Part shown: in pieces, positions 10,809 through 22,205 of the stretch
Layout of the letters: each line of letters starts with the position of its first letter
Numbering within the stretch: the first letter of the stretch is position 1
NCBI GenBank assembly: GCA_026545225.1
Contig: CM048845.1
Coordinates: 2,994,501-3,058,500, forward strand
Source of the DNA: Cornus controversa
Taxonomy: Eukaryota > Streptophyta > Magnoliopsida > Cornales > Cornaceae
DNA length: 64,000 nucleotides
Direction: 5' to 3'
Translations under genes and position numbers: made by a program
Notes under the pieces: generated by a model
What the model was told of the DNA's origin: nothing
Seen by the model: the letters and a program-made list of their open reading frames with translations, nothing else
The model's database searches: none

Positions 10809-12595
10809 ATGATGATGATGGACAAAGAAGAAACGACGATGACTGCGGACATATACTTCAGCGTAGCAGGGGTTGAGTGCGGAGTCTGCGTAAGCAGGTG
10901 GTACTTAATCAAAAACGACACCAAGCCAGAGGCAAAGGAAAAACCCTCTCCAGTTTTCTCTGATTTGCAGCCAAATTGTGCATACAATCTCCACTCTACC
11001 TGTGTCGCCTTGGACTCAGTCTTATACGTTATTGGCGGCGAGGATCAGAGAAGGTACTCATTGCCGAGTCTTGAATTCTTAAATTTCAACAATGATGATG
11101 ATTATTATATGTTGACCGACGAGGTGTATTGCATCAACACACTTTATCCTGAGAAAGGGTGGACCAAATGTCCTTCTATGTCCAGGACAAGGTGCCGTGC
11201 TCAGGCCTTTACTCTTGAGAGCAAGATCTACGTGCTAGGGGGTTTTATTCTTCCTGAACTTGATGATAATGATTACAACGATTTTGCCCTAGTTTATGAT
11301 CCATCATCATCGTCATGCTCATACTGGCAACAAGCTTTCTCAACAGCTGACAAATCACCATCGTCATGCTCATACTGGCAACAAGCTTTCTCTAACATAT
11401 CTGATAATTTTAACTTGCTTAATTTGGATGCGAATGAAATTAAAGTGACAACAACTAGTGGAGGAGCACGGGTGGAGGAGCTCTTTGTGCATGCTGTTGG
11501 CTTCGACAACGAGAGGCTGCTATTTAAGTACACATTCAAGGATAAATTATGGGAACTCGTGGCAAAGGACTTTGGTCCCAGACTGTGCAAATGTAGGCTT
11601 CTTATTGATGGCATCTTGTATACCTATGGTAACTACCCAATGCGGGATCAAGAGAAGACCGAACGGGGTTCCATTTTCTGTTATGATGTCAATAAACCTC
11701 ACGCCAAACCAAAAATTCTGAGGCACTTAGAAAAATATCTTCCCCGCTTTACGGATTTTTATCCACGGTCCACTTTGCTCCATCTAGGCGGAGGCACAAA
11801 GTTCTGTCTGCTATGGTCGTCGTTTGAAGATGATGATGGTACAATAACTGGATGGAATGAAGAAGAGCATTGTCCAAAAGATGATGATATAACAGGACCG
11901 AATGAAGAAGAGCATTGTCCAGATGATGATGATATAGCAGGACCGAATGAAGAAGAGCATTGTCCAGATGATGATGATATAACAGGACCGAATGACCCAC
12001 TCTTCATTTTCTGCTTAAAGTTTACCGTGTCTAAGGAGCACAAGCTTTCGCCTTCAGGTGAAGAAGAGGTTGAATTTTTTGCTTCTGATCCGTCTAGGTC
12101 ATGTTACTACGTCGATGGCCTGCACTTACTCAATGCCATTGCAATGTAAGTTCTATATTTGGATTCCATCTCTTTCTCAAGTATGATTATTAATTCTGTC
12201 TCTTTCTATTTTTTTTTCATATTAGTATTGTTAATTATTTTCTTGTGGCATTTTACCCCAATAGCAAGCAATTACATGAATGACGACTTTTCTCTTTTAT
12301 GAGATTAACAGAACTAAACCTTGAGCCAATCTGAACCTCTGCGCATAACAAAATTATAGCTAGCTTTACTATTTAGCGAAGGATATATTCAACTGGCACC
12401 TTTTACTTGTACTAGGGGAATACCACCGTTGATTTAAATACTACTATATAGACTAATGAAGCCACTGATATATCATTTACAGTTTTCTTTTCTGGTTTCC
12501 CCCCCTAGCTTTAATTAATTTCCTCTTCTCTAATAGTTTTTGTTTGTGCCAGCAGGGTTGAAGTTTATTTGCTCCTTCAAGTAGGGTATGAGTAA
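10809..12595 (+). CDS. Kelch-repeat protein, copy A (two exons)
   Basis: The predicted CDS joins 10809-12145 and 12556-12595 (458 residues). The start is the first ATG of an ATG run that aligns with the start of gene B. The long exon ends AAT|GTAAGT, a perfect donor; the acceptor GCCAGCAG at 12548-12555 restores the frame and adds MVEVYLLLQVGYE, conserved in gene B. Kelch-like strands are VLYVIGG (about 71-77) and KIYVLGG (about 139-145), with weaker ones at ILYTYGN (about 269) and LLHLGGG (about 323). There is no F-box, signal peptide or membrane segment. A duplicated SSCSYWQQAFS and an acidic repeat (three EEEHCP units, about 351-390) stand out. Kelch propellers usually bind protein partners; the partner here is unknown. 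The intron is inference; without it the ORF ends at 12149. Confidence 0.75.
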
Positions 12596-14340
12596 TAGGG
12601 ATTTTTTCTAATTTAGTTTATTAATTTTCTAGTACAAAGATCACAAGGACAAAGGGTAGTTGTTCTTAATTTGGTGGTCGTCTCGAATGTTTCTCTAATA
12701 TTTAGAACCAACATGATAGTAAAGTTTATTTGGAAAATATATGCATCCCAATTAGTTGTGATTCCTACCTTTTGTTGCTTGAACTGCCTTCGAAGTTCCT
12801 GACAGCTTGAATTAGTGCGGGAGAAATTTGATTGGGTTTCAAATTTGCCAGTCTAAATCGAAATTGACCTACCACAAGATATTCTTGATACGTTGTAATA
12901 CACTAAGCTTATGTTTGGCGGCACCGAATCGACTCCTTAGATTTGGAATTGAAGAATATTTAGTTCAAAGTTTGCATTAAATTTCCTCGAATTCCAATTC
13001 TAAGGTACCGATTCGGTGTTCCCAAATGCAACATAAGAGTTATGCGAGATTATTGGTTGCTTAATGTCACATCCTGAACTAAACTGAGCAAAAACCTGAC
13101 TCTCACTTTGAGCTTTAAAAGTGTCATAATAATCAACTTAAATGCCATTGAAGTAATTGGTTCAGTCAATGACCAGTAAATATCTTTAAATACCATTATG
13201 TAATCCCGTTTCATAAATATCTTATCATCGGTTGCATCAGAATGTTCCATTCTAAATCTCAATTCCAACTACATAATCCCTAAATTTTTACTTGATTGCT
13301 AGCGTGGGTCCTTTGAATACACCATGCAAGAAATCTTTAAGCTCATTGAATAAGCTTATTAATGGAGATTGAGTTGTTGATGTTTGTGTTTCTTAGATCT
13401 TTATTTTTTAAATTCATGGTCCATACTTTAAATCTGTTGAGTGTTAAAGCTTCGTCTTGTTGCCTAATAAGTTCTCATATGGGTTTCTAATATCATGTTA
13501 TCAGGGATGAAGACGATATAACAAACATATTATGACTACACTATAACTTAAAGTACTTCCTTGGTATTGTAATCCACTTATTACATGGATCTAGAACAAA
13601 GTATATACTTTAAAACTCAGAAAATGGGGCATATACCAATGGATTCAGTCTAATTCAAATGCCAGTAAGTTGTCTCTCCCTAACTTTTTTTTATCTATCT
13701 ATCTATATATATATATATATATATATTAATTGTTTCCTCATGCACAATTGTGAATCCCCAAAATTGTGTTTATTGGTTTTCTAAGGAGGTCCACATGGGT
13801 TTATTGGTTTTTTAATTATGCAAATTTAGTCATATTTTCCTAATACCTCTATGTTATTTCAGAATGTGTATATAATATATATATGATCCAATAAATTATG
13901 TAATATTCTATATGCATGTATAAATAAGCAGTATATGTATATATAAATGGAGTTGTTCAGACTGTCGAGGGTGTGCAGAAGAGATGGGTGGTAACGATGT
14001 GGTGTTGGCATAGCAGTGGAGGAGGAATGGAGCTTCAGTTGTGGGGCGTGAGGTGGTGACGTAGGACTGTTGGAGATGGTTTTTGAGAGAGATTTCAAAT
14101 AAATTTTAGAGGGAGAAGATGGGTATGGAGGAAAAAATAAGGAAGATCAAAGGGGTATAATTGACTTTGTATTTCTTCCAATTTTTTTATTTAAAAACTA
14201 CTAAATTGACTTGAGAGCGAAAATGTCAATATTTAGCTATGTTGTGGTTGTCAGCTATTTTTGGGTAACCTCCATTGAAGGCTGATTAACTAAAATCTTA
14301 GGAGAGGTCGTTGTAATTATTCTCTTCCGGCGTCGGAGTC
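12596..14340. other. Non-coding 3' flank of kelch gene A with a MITE and AT repeats
   Basis: No gene is seen. 12596-12995 is 3' flank shared with gene B and with 38893-39130. A MITE lies at 12908-13037. There is a (TA)n run at about 13700-13726 and another AT-rich tract at 13865-13940. The remainder is AT-rich with no frame showing codon bias. Confidence 0.6.
12908..13037. mobile_element. MITE of about 130 bp with CTTATGTT inverted ends
   Basis: The left end (CTTATGTTTGG, then CACCGAATCG and CCTTAGATTTGGAATT) is the imperfect reverse complement of the right end (AATTCTAAGG, CGATTCGGTGTT, CAACATAAG). It has no coding capacity. Only its left half is present at 39051-39130, where the sequence is cut at a rearrangement. 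The ends resemble those of the larger TAA-flanked element at 29567-31840 (TGTTGCGTTTGG). Confidence 0.65.
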
Positions 14341-14354
14341 CTCAACTCCGGTGC

Positions 14355-15185
14355 CCTCTGTTTGTCTGTATGTGGTCATTTGCAGAAATAGTTAGGCTTC
14401 CACGCCTCATCGAAGGAGGGAGAGTAAAGGTCTCGAAGCCACAAAGAGGTATTTCGATTGAAGTTGATGATGATTCGATTTGTGGGCACAAAGAGAGGTT
14501 CTCTGATCATGTTTGGTGGGGAAGATCGACCGAGATGTTGGGAACAGTGAAAAAATAGCAGATTGGGCGTCCTGAGAGTGGCGAATTTCATGTGAAGTTG
14601 GTTTCGCCGTTGCTGGACTCTCTCTTTCTCTTTCGATTTCCGTCCTATGTCGAGGCAGTTCGAGTGTTGATGGAGGGGAGGCGAGATTGGGGAGGGGCAA
14701 CCCTTAGGTTGGACGTGTGGTGCTTTAGGGTGGGATGTTATGGAGTTTGAAAGGAAAAAGGATTGAAGAGGGTGTGCTTGTTTGGTTTACCGTTCCATCT
14801 TTGGTGCCAAGATTTATTCGAGTCAATTGGGGATTTGTGTGGTGGTTTTGTGGCAGTAGAAGCTGATGAAAGGATAGATGCAGAAAAAGTTTGGTTTATT
14901 GTACGAGATGGTAGTGTGTCCTCGGATGCTGTTTATCTATGACGATTGGCTGTGCTACAGAGTTGCTATATGGGAGGAGAAACATCCTGAGCTTGTGGCA
15001 ACTATGACAAGATTGGCTGGTTGGGATGAATAACGGTTGATGAAAGAGGATGAGTGGTGGGCTAATCTGTCAAAAGGGGCCTGAGGAGTAGATGATGTAT
15101 GGCGCTGGAAAAAGGGCCGGAAGTTGCAGAGTTATGGACACAAAGATGGAAGAAGACGAGGCCTGATACACGCGCCAGGCGTGAG
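14355..15185 (+). pseudogene. LINE ORF1 fragment (DUF4283-like), sense
   Basis: Translation gives IEVDDDSICG, then LVSPLLDSLFLFRFPSYVEA, VRVLMEG and WCFRVGC, and after a stop VCLFGLPFHLWCQDLFESIG with GGFVAVEADERID. This matches the DUF4283 nucleic-acid-binding part of plant L1-type ORF1 and aligns with the antisense copy at 23619-24002 (LDSLFLFRFPS, YGLPLHLWSQLLF, GGFKRVEAN). Stops at 14556 and about 14747, and many after 14938, make it a pseudogene. 15186-15368 is leftover with no assignable frame. Confidence 0.65.
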
Positions 15186-15368
15186 TGAAAGGGAGCTGGC
15201 TAGGGGGGATATGTGGAAGTCATTGTGAACCTTATCTTCATTACGTTGCCACAGGGACAACATTGATCATCGTCGGCAACAAATCGTTGCTGGCAACACA
15301 TGACAGGAATGCCAGCATCGGAATCAATGATTACCCAGGTGAGTCGATTGGATGTCGAAATCCGGTAG

Positions 15369-17890
15369 GTGACCACTTCTCTTCCCCTTCTCTCTCTATT
15401 TTTGGTAGTAGAGTGGGAGGTGCTGCCGGAGGAAATCGTTCCACCCCTATCGAATAAATTTCCAAACACCTATGCCTCCAGGACTCCTCACCTCCGTCGA
15501 ACACCAACCGCCCCTCTCCCTCCTATGCCTACTAGAGATGACTCTCCTCCAAAGCCGCTGTCTTTCTCTCCCGAACCCCCACAACCACTTCCCAAGGAGA
15601 GCCTTATTAAAAGACTCCAACCTCCTAACCCCTATACCGCCCCTCCTAATTGGCAAGCAAACCTCCTCCCAATTGACAAGATGGATATAGTATAGAGTTT
15701 GTGTACGTTGAACACGTGTTAGGAGATTCACACTTCTCCACGATGTCTTGATGCAATTTGAACCTGGTTTTTAATTTAAAAATATGATTTTTACTTTCAA
15801 ACTTTATTTATTAATTTTCATAAGTAAGATTTCATTATTTATTGTCTTGATGGTAAAGCCATACGGACCCAACGCCTTGTCCCCATTACAAATTTTTTTA
15901 AGAGCCAAAAGGATCTCCTCCCCAAACAGCCTCTCCAACCTCTCTTTGGGAGTTGGAGGATGTGTTTTGGTTCTTGGAGGTGGTTTATCTTCAGGTGGTG
16001 GGCGGTGATAGAGCTGACTTTATGGTGTGGGTGCCTTCGCCTCAGGGGAGGTTCGATGTTCGGAGTTTTTATAGGACCATCTCCAGTGATTTCCGGGGGA
16101 GGTTCCGTGGAAGGCTGTGTGGTGTTCCAAGGCTCCCCCTAAAGGTTGTTGTTTTTGGATAGACGGTTGTTCATGGAACCATTCGGACAATTGACAATCT
16201 GAGAAAGAGCAATGGATCCTAGTTAACTGGTGTTGTATGTGCAAGAGCCATGAGGAGTCAGTTGACCACCTTTTACTTCATTGTTCAATGGCAAGGGATT
16301 GTTGTAGCTCTTTGTTAGGTTTGCTTAGGGTTTAGTGGGTTATGCCTAGGTCCTCTAGAGGTATGTTAGAGTCTTGGAGAGGTTGTTTCGTGAGACCCCA
16401 AGCTCGTGATTATTCGAGAGCAGCGCTGTTATGCGTTTGGTGGAGCTTGTGGAAGGAATGGAACAAGAGATCATTTGAGGACAAGGAGACTCCGATTGGG
16501 GTGCTTAAGTTCTCTATTATTAGTGCTCTTTATTACTAGGTGGGTGGGACTACTTGGAATTCTTTGGATGAGGTTGTTGATTTCATGGGCATTTTGAATT
16601 GTTAGGGGTCCTTTTGGCTCTTGCCCTTGCTTCTCTTTTTGTGTTTTCTTTATGCTGTTGGGACGCACTCCCCTTTTGAGTGCTTAGTGCAATATTAATT
16701 TTGTTACTTATGAAAAAAAAATGCCTCCAATCAAACTCCTCTGAGTACAACTGTTGGTAGAAAGAAGTGATTCCCCTGCTACCCTCCTCCTCCTTGCACA
16801 ACTACTCCCCATCAACATGAATCCTTCTGATATGGTTACTCCTATGAGCATTAGTTGTGCGGTGAATTTTTGTGTGTTTCTATCCCCTTCCTTGAGCCAC
16901 AAGACTCTAGATTTCTGACTCCATGAGATCTCCTCCTTGAAAGCAATCTTGCCAATCTACCTTGCAGTCCACCCTTCTACTCTGCCCCTCCTCCACAAGT
17001 CCCCCCTGTTGCGGTCAAGCTCCATAATCTTTGATAATATTTTGTTCTTCCACCACTCCAGATTGCCGAATACCTCACGATTCCACTTCTTAAGATCTTC
17101 ATTGAGAAGCTGGAGCTTACAAGCAATCACAAAAGAGGGATTGCCTCTCACAACATAGCCAGTCCACCAGCTCTTAACTCTTGTTTTGAAATCCTCTTCA
17201 CAAAGCCACATATTCTTAAATTTGAGCGGAGTCCTCCCCTTCCTCAGACGACCACAATTTAACAAAAAAGGGACGTGATTCGAAGTCGGCCGAGCCAATG
17301 CCACCTTAGCCTTGTCGAGAAATCTCTCCTCCCAGTCACCTGAAACTAGAAATTTGTCCAATCGTATGATCTTGCCTACCATTCTACCAAGTAAAGAGGC
17401 CCCCCTCTAGTGGCTAATCAATTAACCTCTGAGCATCATTGAAATCTGAGAATGCTCCATAGTCGGAGACCACCTCCCTATAGTAGATCTATCAGGTGGG
17501 GATCTAACGACATTAAAATCCCCTCCCAAACACCACGGACTGACCCACCTCCTCCAACCCAACCCTAGCACCTCCCAAAGGCCACCTCTCTACGCATCCT
17601 CAACAAGGCCATAAAGCCTTGAGAAAACCCAATGAGTCCCATCCTCCTCCCAAGAGAAGATGCAATATATGGAAAATCTCCCCTTCCACACATCTACTGT
17701 CGACACCCATTTCCTATCCCACATAATGAGTATACCACCCGCGGACAATATCGCATCTAACACCTCCCACCCCACAAATTCCTCAAGCTTACTTCAACTC
17801 TTGTAAGAACAACACCTGAGCACCCCATTTCTTCAAAGATAACTTCACTATCGTCTGCTTATCCGATTTGTTTAGACCCCAAACGTTCCA
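15369..17890 (-). pseudogene. LINE ORF2 remnant, antisense, nest copy 1 (interrupted)
   Basis: Read on the minus strand, the order is endonuclease (17775-17590: LSAGGILIMWDRKW, then SWEEDGTHWVFSRLYG), endonuclease end and linker (17382-16957: NHVPFLLNCG, FKFKNMWL is FKNMWLCEEDF here, and KLQLLNEDLKKWNREVFG), WLKEGDRNTQKF (16902), then RT start (15955-15840: ERLFGEEILLALKKICNGD then KALGPYGF) and RT end (15731-15447: LPIRRGGIGVRRLESFNKAL, LGKWLWGF). The RT catalytic core is missing. A sense LINE tail (15956-16714) interrupts it between the WLKEGDRNT block and the RT start. ORF2 would prime and copy LINE RNA. It is dead. Confidence 0.7.
15956..16714 (+). mobile_element. Truncated LINE 3' end with poly(A), inserted in the antisense LINE, copy 1
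   Basis: The sense strand encodes the C-terminal zf-RVT-type region of plant LINE ORF2: WVPSPQGRFDVRSFYRTI, a block equivalent to CxxC..S.EHLL.HC near 16215-16290, then WWSLWKEWNKRSFEDKE near 16438-16483 in changing frames. It ends with AATTTTGTTACTTATG and a short A run at 16710-16719, as expected for a 5'-truncated LINE. No clear target duplication was found. The duplicate is 19249-20050. Confidence 0.65.
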
Positions 17891-17954
17891 TGAAACTATC
17901 AGTTACTTCACATGGAAACATTGGAATCCCCATCTCCCCTCCTCCTCCCTCTAG

Positions 17955-18660
17955 GGCTGCAATCGAGTCGACTCGAGCCGAGAAGGGCCATGTTCGAGCT
18001 CAACTCGGCTTGCAACAAGCCGTTCGAGCTCAGCTCGAGGTGATAGAACTCGGATTGGTGAGGTTCAGGAGGTTTTCGAGCTCGACTCGAAACTCGTATA
18101 CAAAACACAAGTATATTAAACACACATATTATAGAGATTACACACACACACACTTATATATGCAGATATCCATCAACAACAAAACATCCATTAAAAAAAT
18201 CGTACGAAATTATAGAACTAACCTGGAAGAACGATCACTGTCGTTAGTCACGGTCATCAATGTCGTTTGGCCGTTGTTCTGATGTTGCCATAGCCACCAT
18301 CACCCACCGTTCCTCCGATGTCAGCTACTGTCACACACCTTTGCATACCACCAGAGAGAGAGAGAGAGTGCATATGTGTGAAGCGTGATTTGGGAATTAG
18401 GGATGTGGCTAGGGTTGAGAATAATTTGTTAAAGAGTTTATATTGATGGGTTTATAAAATATGGGCTTGGGTTTTGGCCGATATAAGTTTTTTTGGTTTG
18501 GGCTATTTTAATGTTTTGAATGGTTTAATTGGGTTGGGTTGAATTTGGATGGGCTAAACTTTAAAGTTAAAAAGAAAATTAATGATTGGGTTGGGTTTAA
18601 GTTTGGATGGCCTAGACTTTTAAATTAAAAAGAAAAATTATGGTTGGGTTGGGTTGAGTT
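17955..18660. mobile_element. Non-coding element starting with a GAGCTCGA-type palindromic head
   Basis: The head begins AGGGCTGCAATCGAG and is packed with GTCGAC, CTCGAG and GAGCTC palindromes to about 18090; such heads occur in plant non-autonomous hAT elements. The tail (18480-18660) is made of TTGGGTTGGGTT-type repeats. There is a short (GA)n at 18353-18368. The right terminus is not seen because the tandem duplication joins here. Only the first 60 bp or so of the head recurs in the second unit (21291-21358), where an LTR begins. Confidence 0.45.
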
Positions 18661-21290
18661 TGCTGACCACTTCTCTTCCCCTTCTCTCTCTGTTTTTGGT
18701 AGTAAAGTGGGAGGTGATGCCAGAGGAAATCGTTCCACCCCTATCGAATAAATTGCCAAACGCCTACTCCTCCAGGACTCCTCACTTCCGTCGAACACCA
18801 ACCGCCCCTCTCCTCCCCATGCCTACTAGAGATGACCCTCCTCCAAAGCTGTTGTCTCTCTCTCCCGAACCCCCACAACCACTTCCCAAGGAGAGCCTTA
18901 TTAAAAGACTCCAACCTCGGAACCCCTATACCGCCCCTCCTAATCGGCAAGCAAACCTTCTCCTAATTTACAAGGTGGATATAGTATAGAGTTTGTGTAC
19001 GTTGAACACGTGTTAGGAGATTCACACTTCTCCACGATGTCTTGATGCAATTTGAACCTTGTTTTTAATTTAAAAATATGTATTTTACTTTCACACTTTA
19101 TTTATTAATTTTTATAAGTAAGATTTCATTATTTATTGTCTTGATGGTAAAGCCATAAGGACCCAATGCCTTGTCCCCATTACAAATTTTTTTAAGAGCC
19201 GAAAGGATCTCCTCCCTAAACAGCCTCTCCAACATCTCTTTGGGAGTTGGAGGATGTGTTTTGGTTCTTGGAGGTGGTTTATCTTTAGGTGGTGGGCGGT
19301 GATAGAGCTGACTTTATGGTGTGGGTGCCTTCGCCTCAGGCGAGGTTCGATGTTCGGAGTTTTTATAGGACCATCTCCAGTGATTTCCGGGGGAGGTTCC
19401 GTGGAAGGCTGTGTGGTGTTCCAAGGCTCCCCCTAAAGGTTGTTGTTTTTGGATAGACGGTTGTTCATGGAACCATTCTGACAATTGACAATCTGAGAAA
19501 GAGCAATAGATCCTAGTTAACTGGTGTTGTATGTGCAAGAGCCATGAGGAGTCGGTTGACCACCTTTTACTTCATTGTTCAATGGCAAGGGATTGTTGGA
19601 GCTCTTTGTTAGGTTTGTTTAGGGTTTAGTGGGTTATGCCTAGGTCCTCTAGAGGTATGTTAGAGTCCTGGAGAGGTTGTTTCATGAGACCCCAAGCTCG
19701 TGATTATTCGAGAGCAGCGCTGTTATGCGTTTGGTGGAGCTTGTGCAAGGAACGAAACAAGAGATTGTTTGAGGACAAGGAGACTCCGATTGGGGTGCTT
19801 AAGTTCTCTATTATTAATGCTCCCGATTGGGGTGCTTAAGTTCTCTATTATTAATGCTCTTTATTACTGGGTGGGTGGGACTACTTGGAATTCTTTGGAT
19901 GAGGTTGCTGATTTCATGGGCACTTTGAATTGTTAGGGGTCCTTTTGGCTCTTGCCCTTGCTTCTCTTTCTGTGTTTTCTTTATGCTGTTGGGATGCACT
20001 CCCCTTTTGAGTGCTTGGTGCAATATTAATTTTGTTAGTTATAAAAAAAAAGGCCTCTAATTAGACTCCTCCGAGTACAACTGTTGGTAGAAAGAAGTGA
20101 TTCCCCAGCTAACCTCCTCCTCCTTGCACAACAACTCCCCATCAACATGAATCCTTTCGATATGGTTACTCTTATGAGCATTAGCTGTGCGGTGAATTTT
20201 TTTGTGTTTCTTTCCCCTTCCTTGAGCCACAAGACTCTAGATTTCTGACTCCATGAGATCTCCTCCCTGAAAGCAATCTCGCCAATCTACCTTGCACTCC
20301 TCCCTACTACCCCGACCCTCCTCCACAAGTCCCCCCCCCCCCCCCCCCCCTCCCTTAAGGTCAAGCTCCGTAATCTCCGATAATATTTTGTTCTTCCTCC
20401 ACTCCAGATTGTCGAACACCTCACGATTCCATTTCTTAAGATCTTCATTGAGAAGCTGGAGCTTACAAGCAATCACAAAAGAGGGATTGCCTCTCATAAC
20501 ATAGCCAGTCCACCAACTCTTAACTCTAGTTTTGAAATCCTCTTCGCAAAGCCACATATTCTTAAATTTGAGCAGTCTTCCCCTTCCTTAGACCACCACA
20601 ATTTAACAACAAAGGGATGTGATCCGAAGTCGGCCGAGCCAATGCCACCTTAGCCTTGTCCGGAAATCTCTCCTACTAGTCACCTGAAACCAGAAATCTA
20701 TCCAACCGTAGGATCCTGCCTACCATTCTACCAAGTAAAGAGGCCCCCCTCTAGTGGCTAATCAATTAATCTCTGAGCATCATTGAAATCTGAGAATGCT
20801 CCATAGTCGGAGACCACCTCCCTCTAGTAGATCTATCAGGTGGGGATTTAACGACATTAAAATCCCCTCCCAAACACCACGGACTGCCCCACCTCCTCCA
20901 ACCCAACCCTAGCTCCTCCCAAAGGCCACCTCTCTCCACATCCTCAACAAGGCCATAAACCCTTGAGAAAACCCAATGAGTCCCATCCTCCTCCCAAGAG
21001 AAGAAGCAGGATATCGAAAATCTCCTCTTCCACACATCTATAGTCGACACCCATTTCCTATCCCACATAACGAGGATACCACCCGCGGACAATATCGCAT
21101 CTAACACCTCCCACTCCACAAACTCCTCAAGCTAACTTCAACTATCGCAAGAACACCACCTGAGCACCCCATTTCTTCAAAGATAACTTCACTATCGTCC
21201 GCTTATCCGGGTTGTTTAGACCCCCGATGTTCCACGAAACTATCCGTAACTTCATATGGAAACAATGAACGCCCATCTCCCCTCCTCTCT
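18661..21290. repeat. Second copy of the LINE nest (tandem segmental duplication)
   Basis: The stretch repeats 15369-17954 almost completely: antisense RT end (18950-18741, GGIGVPRLESFNKALLGKWL), sense LINE tail with A run (19249-20050), antisense WLKEGERNTKKF (20232-20035), linker (20557-20237) and endonuclease (21119-20766, LSAGGILVMWDRKW). The sense LINE in this copy has an extra tandem duplication of about 35 bp at 19789-19857, and there is a C run at about 20331-20350. The shared nest shows that duplication came after both LINE insertions. It encodes nothing intact. Confidence 0.8.
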
Positions 21291-21358
21291 CTAGGGCTGC
21301 AATCGAGCCGAGCCGAGAAGGGCCATGCTGTGCAACAGGCTGCTCGAGCTCAGCTTGA

Positions 21359-22191
21359 TGTAACGCCCTGCCAACTTACAAGAGGAGGTTTCGCTACTGA
21401 GGTGCAACGCGGGCGCTGAGCAGGATGCTAGTTGGCATATGCATGGCATGGAGAAATCAAAGTTCTAGAGTCTTCTGGAAGTGTCTAGAGAAGTGTCGAG
21501 TATTATAGAGATGTGGAGGATTCTAGAATTTGCCGGAAGTGTCCAGAGAAGTGTGGAGTATTCTAGAAAGATGTGGAAGATTCTAGAGTGTTGTAGAATA
21601 TTCTAGAAGTATAGAGAAGTTTCTAGAGATTTCTAGAATAGTGTAGAGAATTGTAGTATAATGTAGTAAGATCTAGAATGTTCTAGATAATTGTAGAGAG
21701 ATGTGGAGTTGTAGATATTTTTGTAGAGAATTCTAGATGAAAAATATTAGCCGTAGATTTGAATGCATCCTAGCCGTCCATTAGGGAGGAGGATGCCTAT
21801 ATAAAGGGGTAGAAGCTCATTTGTGAAAAAAAACCTTCAGAAGTAGGAGAAGCTCCAAGTGTGAGAGTGAGCATTGTAAACACTTCTTTTGCATTGTAAA
21901 CACTTCTTTTGAGTAGTAATACAAGTAGTTTTTCTCTTGCCAACCAAGTGTGCCCAAGTGTGAGTGAGTGTGCAGGCCGATTGAGGGAGATAGCCACTAC
22001 AGTACACTAATGAGTGGCATTAGCCGAGTGAGGGAGATAGCCACTACAGTACACTAGTGAGTGGCACAAGGGGAGTACGTTGGCTAGAGAGAGCGTGGAG
22101 TTAGGTTGACCAAGGCTTGTGTGAGGAGTAACAATGTCTTGGTGCCTCACGGGTGTGGCTAGAGTGGTGGAGAAACTCTAGGTCCGTGACA
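21359..22191 (+). repeat. 5' LTR of a retrotransposon (TGTAACGCC...GTGACA)
   Basis: The stretch begins TGTAACGCCCTG and ends GGTCCGTGACA, followed two bases later by a perfect initiator-Met tRNA primer-binding site. A TATA box (TATATAAA, about 21798-21805) is followed by a leader with two internal tandem duplications: a 19-bp phrase around 21876-21912 and one of about 50 bp around 21976-22064. U3 holds the TTCTAGAA array described separately. The 3' LTR and coding region are absent, so this is a truncated element. Superfamily is not certain; TGTAAC starts with a Met-tRNA site are common in Ty3/gypsy. Confidence 0.75.
21473..21740 (+). promoter_or_regulatory. Array of TTCnnGAA heat-shock-element-like palindromes in LTR U3
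   Basis: Five TTCnnGAA pairs are present: 21473-21480 (TTCTGGAA), and TTCTAGAA at 21521, 21561, 21601 and 21631. They sit in a degenerate tandem repeat of about 40 bp (TGTAGAGAATTCTAGA and variants) reaching 21740. Heat-shock factors bind alternating nGAAn/nTTCn units, and HSEs in an LTR make the Arabidopsis copia element ONSEN heat-responsive. The motifs are seen; heat response here is inference. Confidence 0.5.
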
Positions 22192-22193
22192 GT

Positions 22194-22205
22194 TGGTATC
22201 AGAGC
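22194..22205 (+). other. Primer-binding site for initiator Met tRNA
   Basis: TGGTATCAGAGC is the exact complement of the 3' end of plant initiator tRNA-Met. It lies two bases after the CA end of the LTR, the normal place. It would prime minus-strand synthesis. The leader 22206-22505 contains no gag frame before LINE sequence begins. Confidence 0.85.

Noticed and set aside
11749-12043. Minus-strand frames of 83-94 codons within kelch gene A, and the equivalents in gene B
   Set aside because: They are shadows of the acidic repeat in the sense gene; their periodicity equals that of the EEEHCP units.
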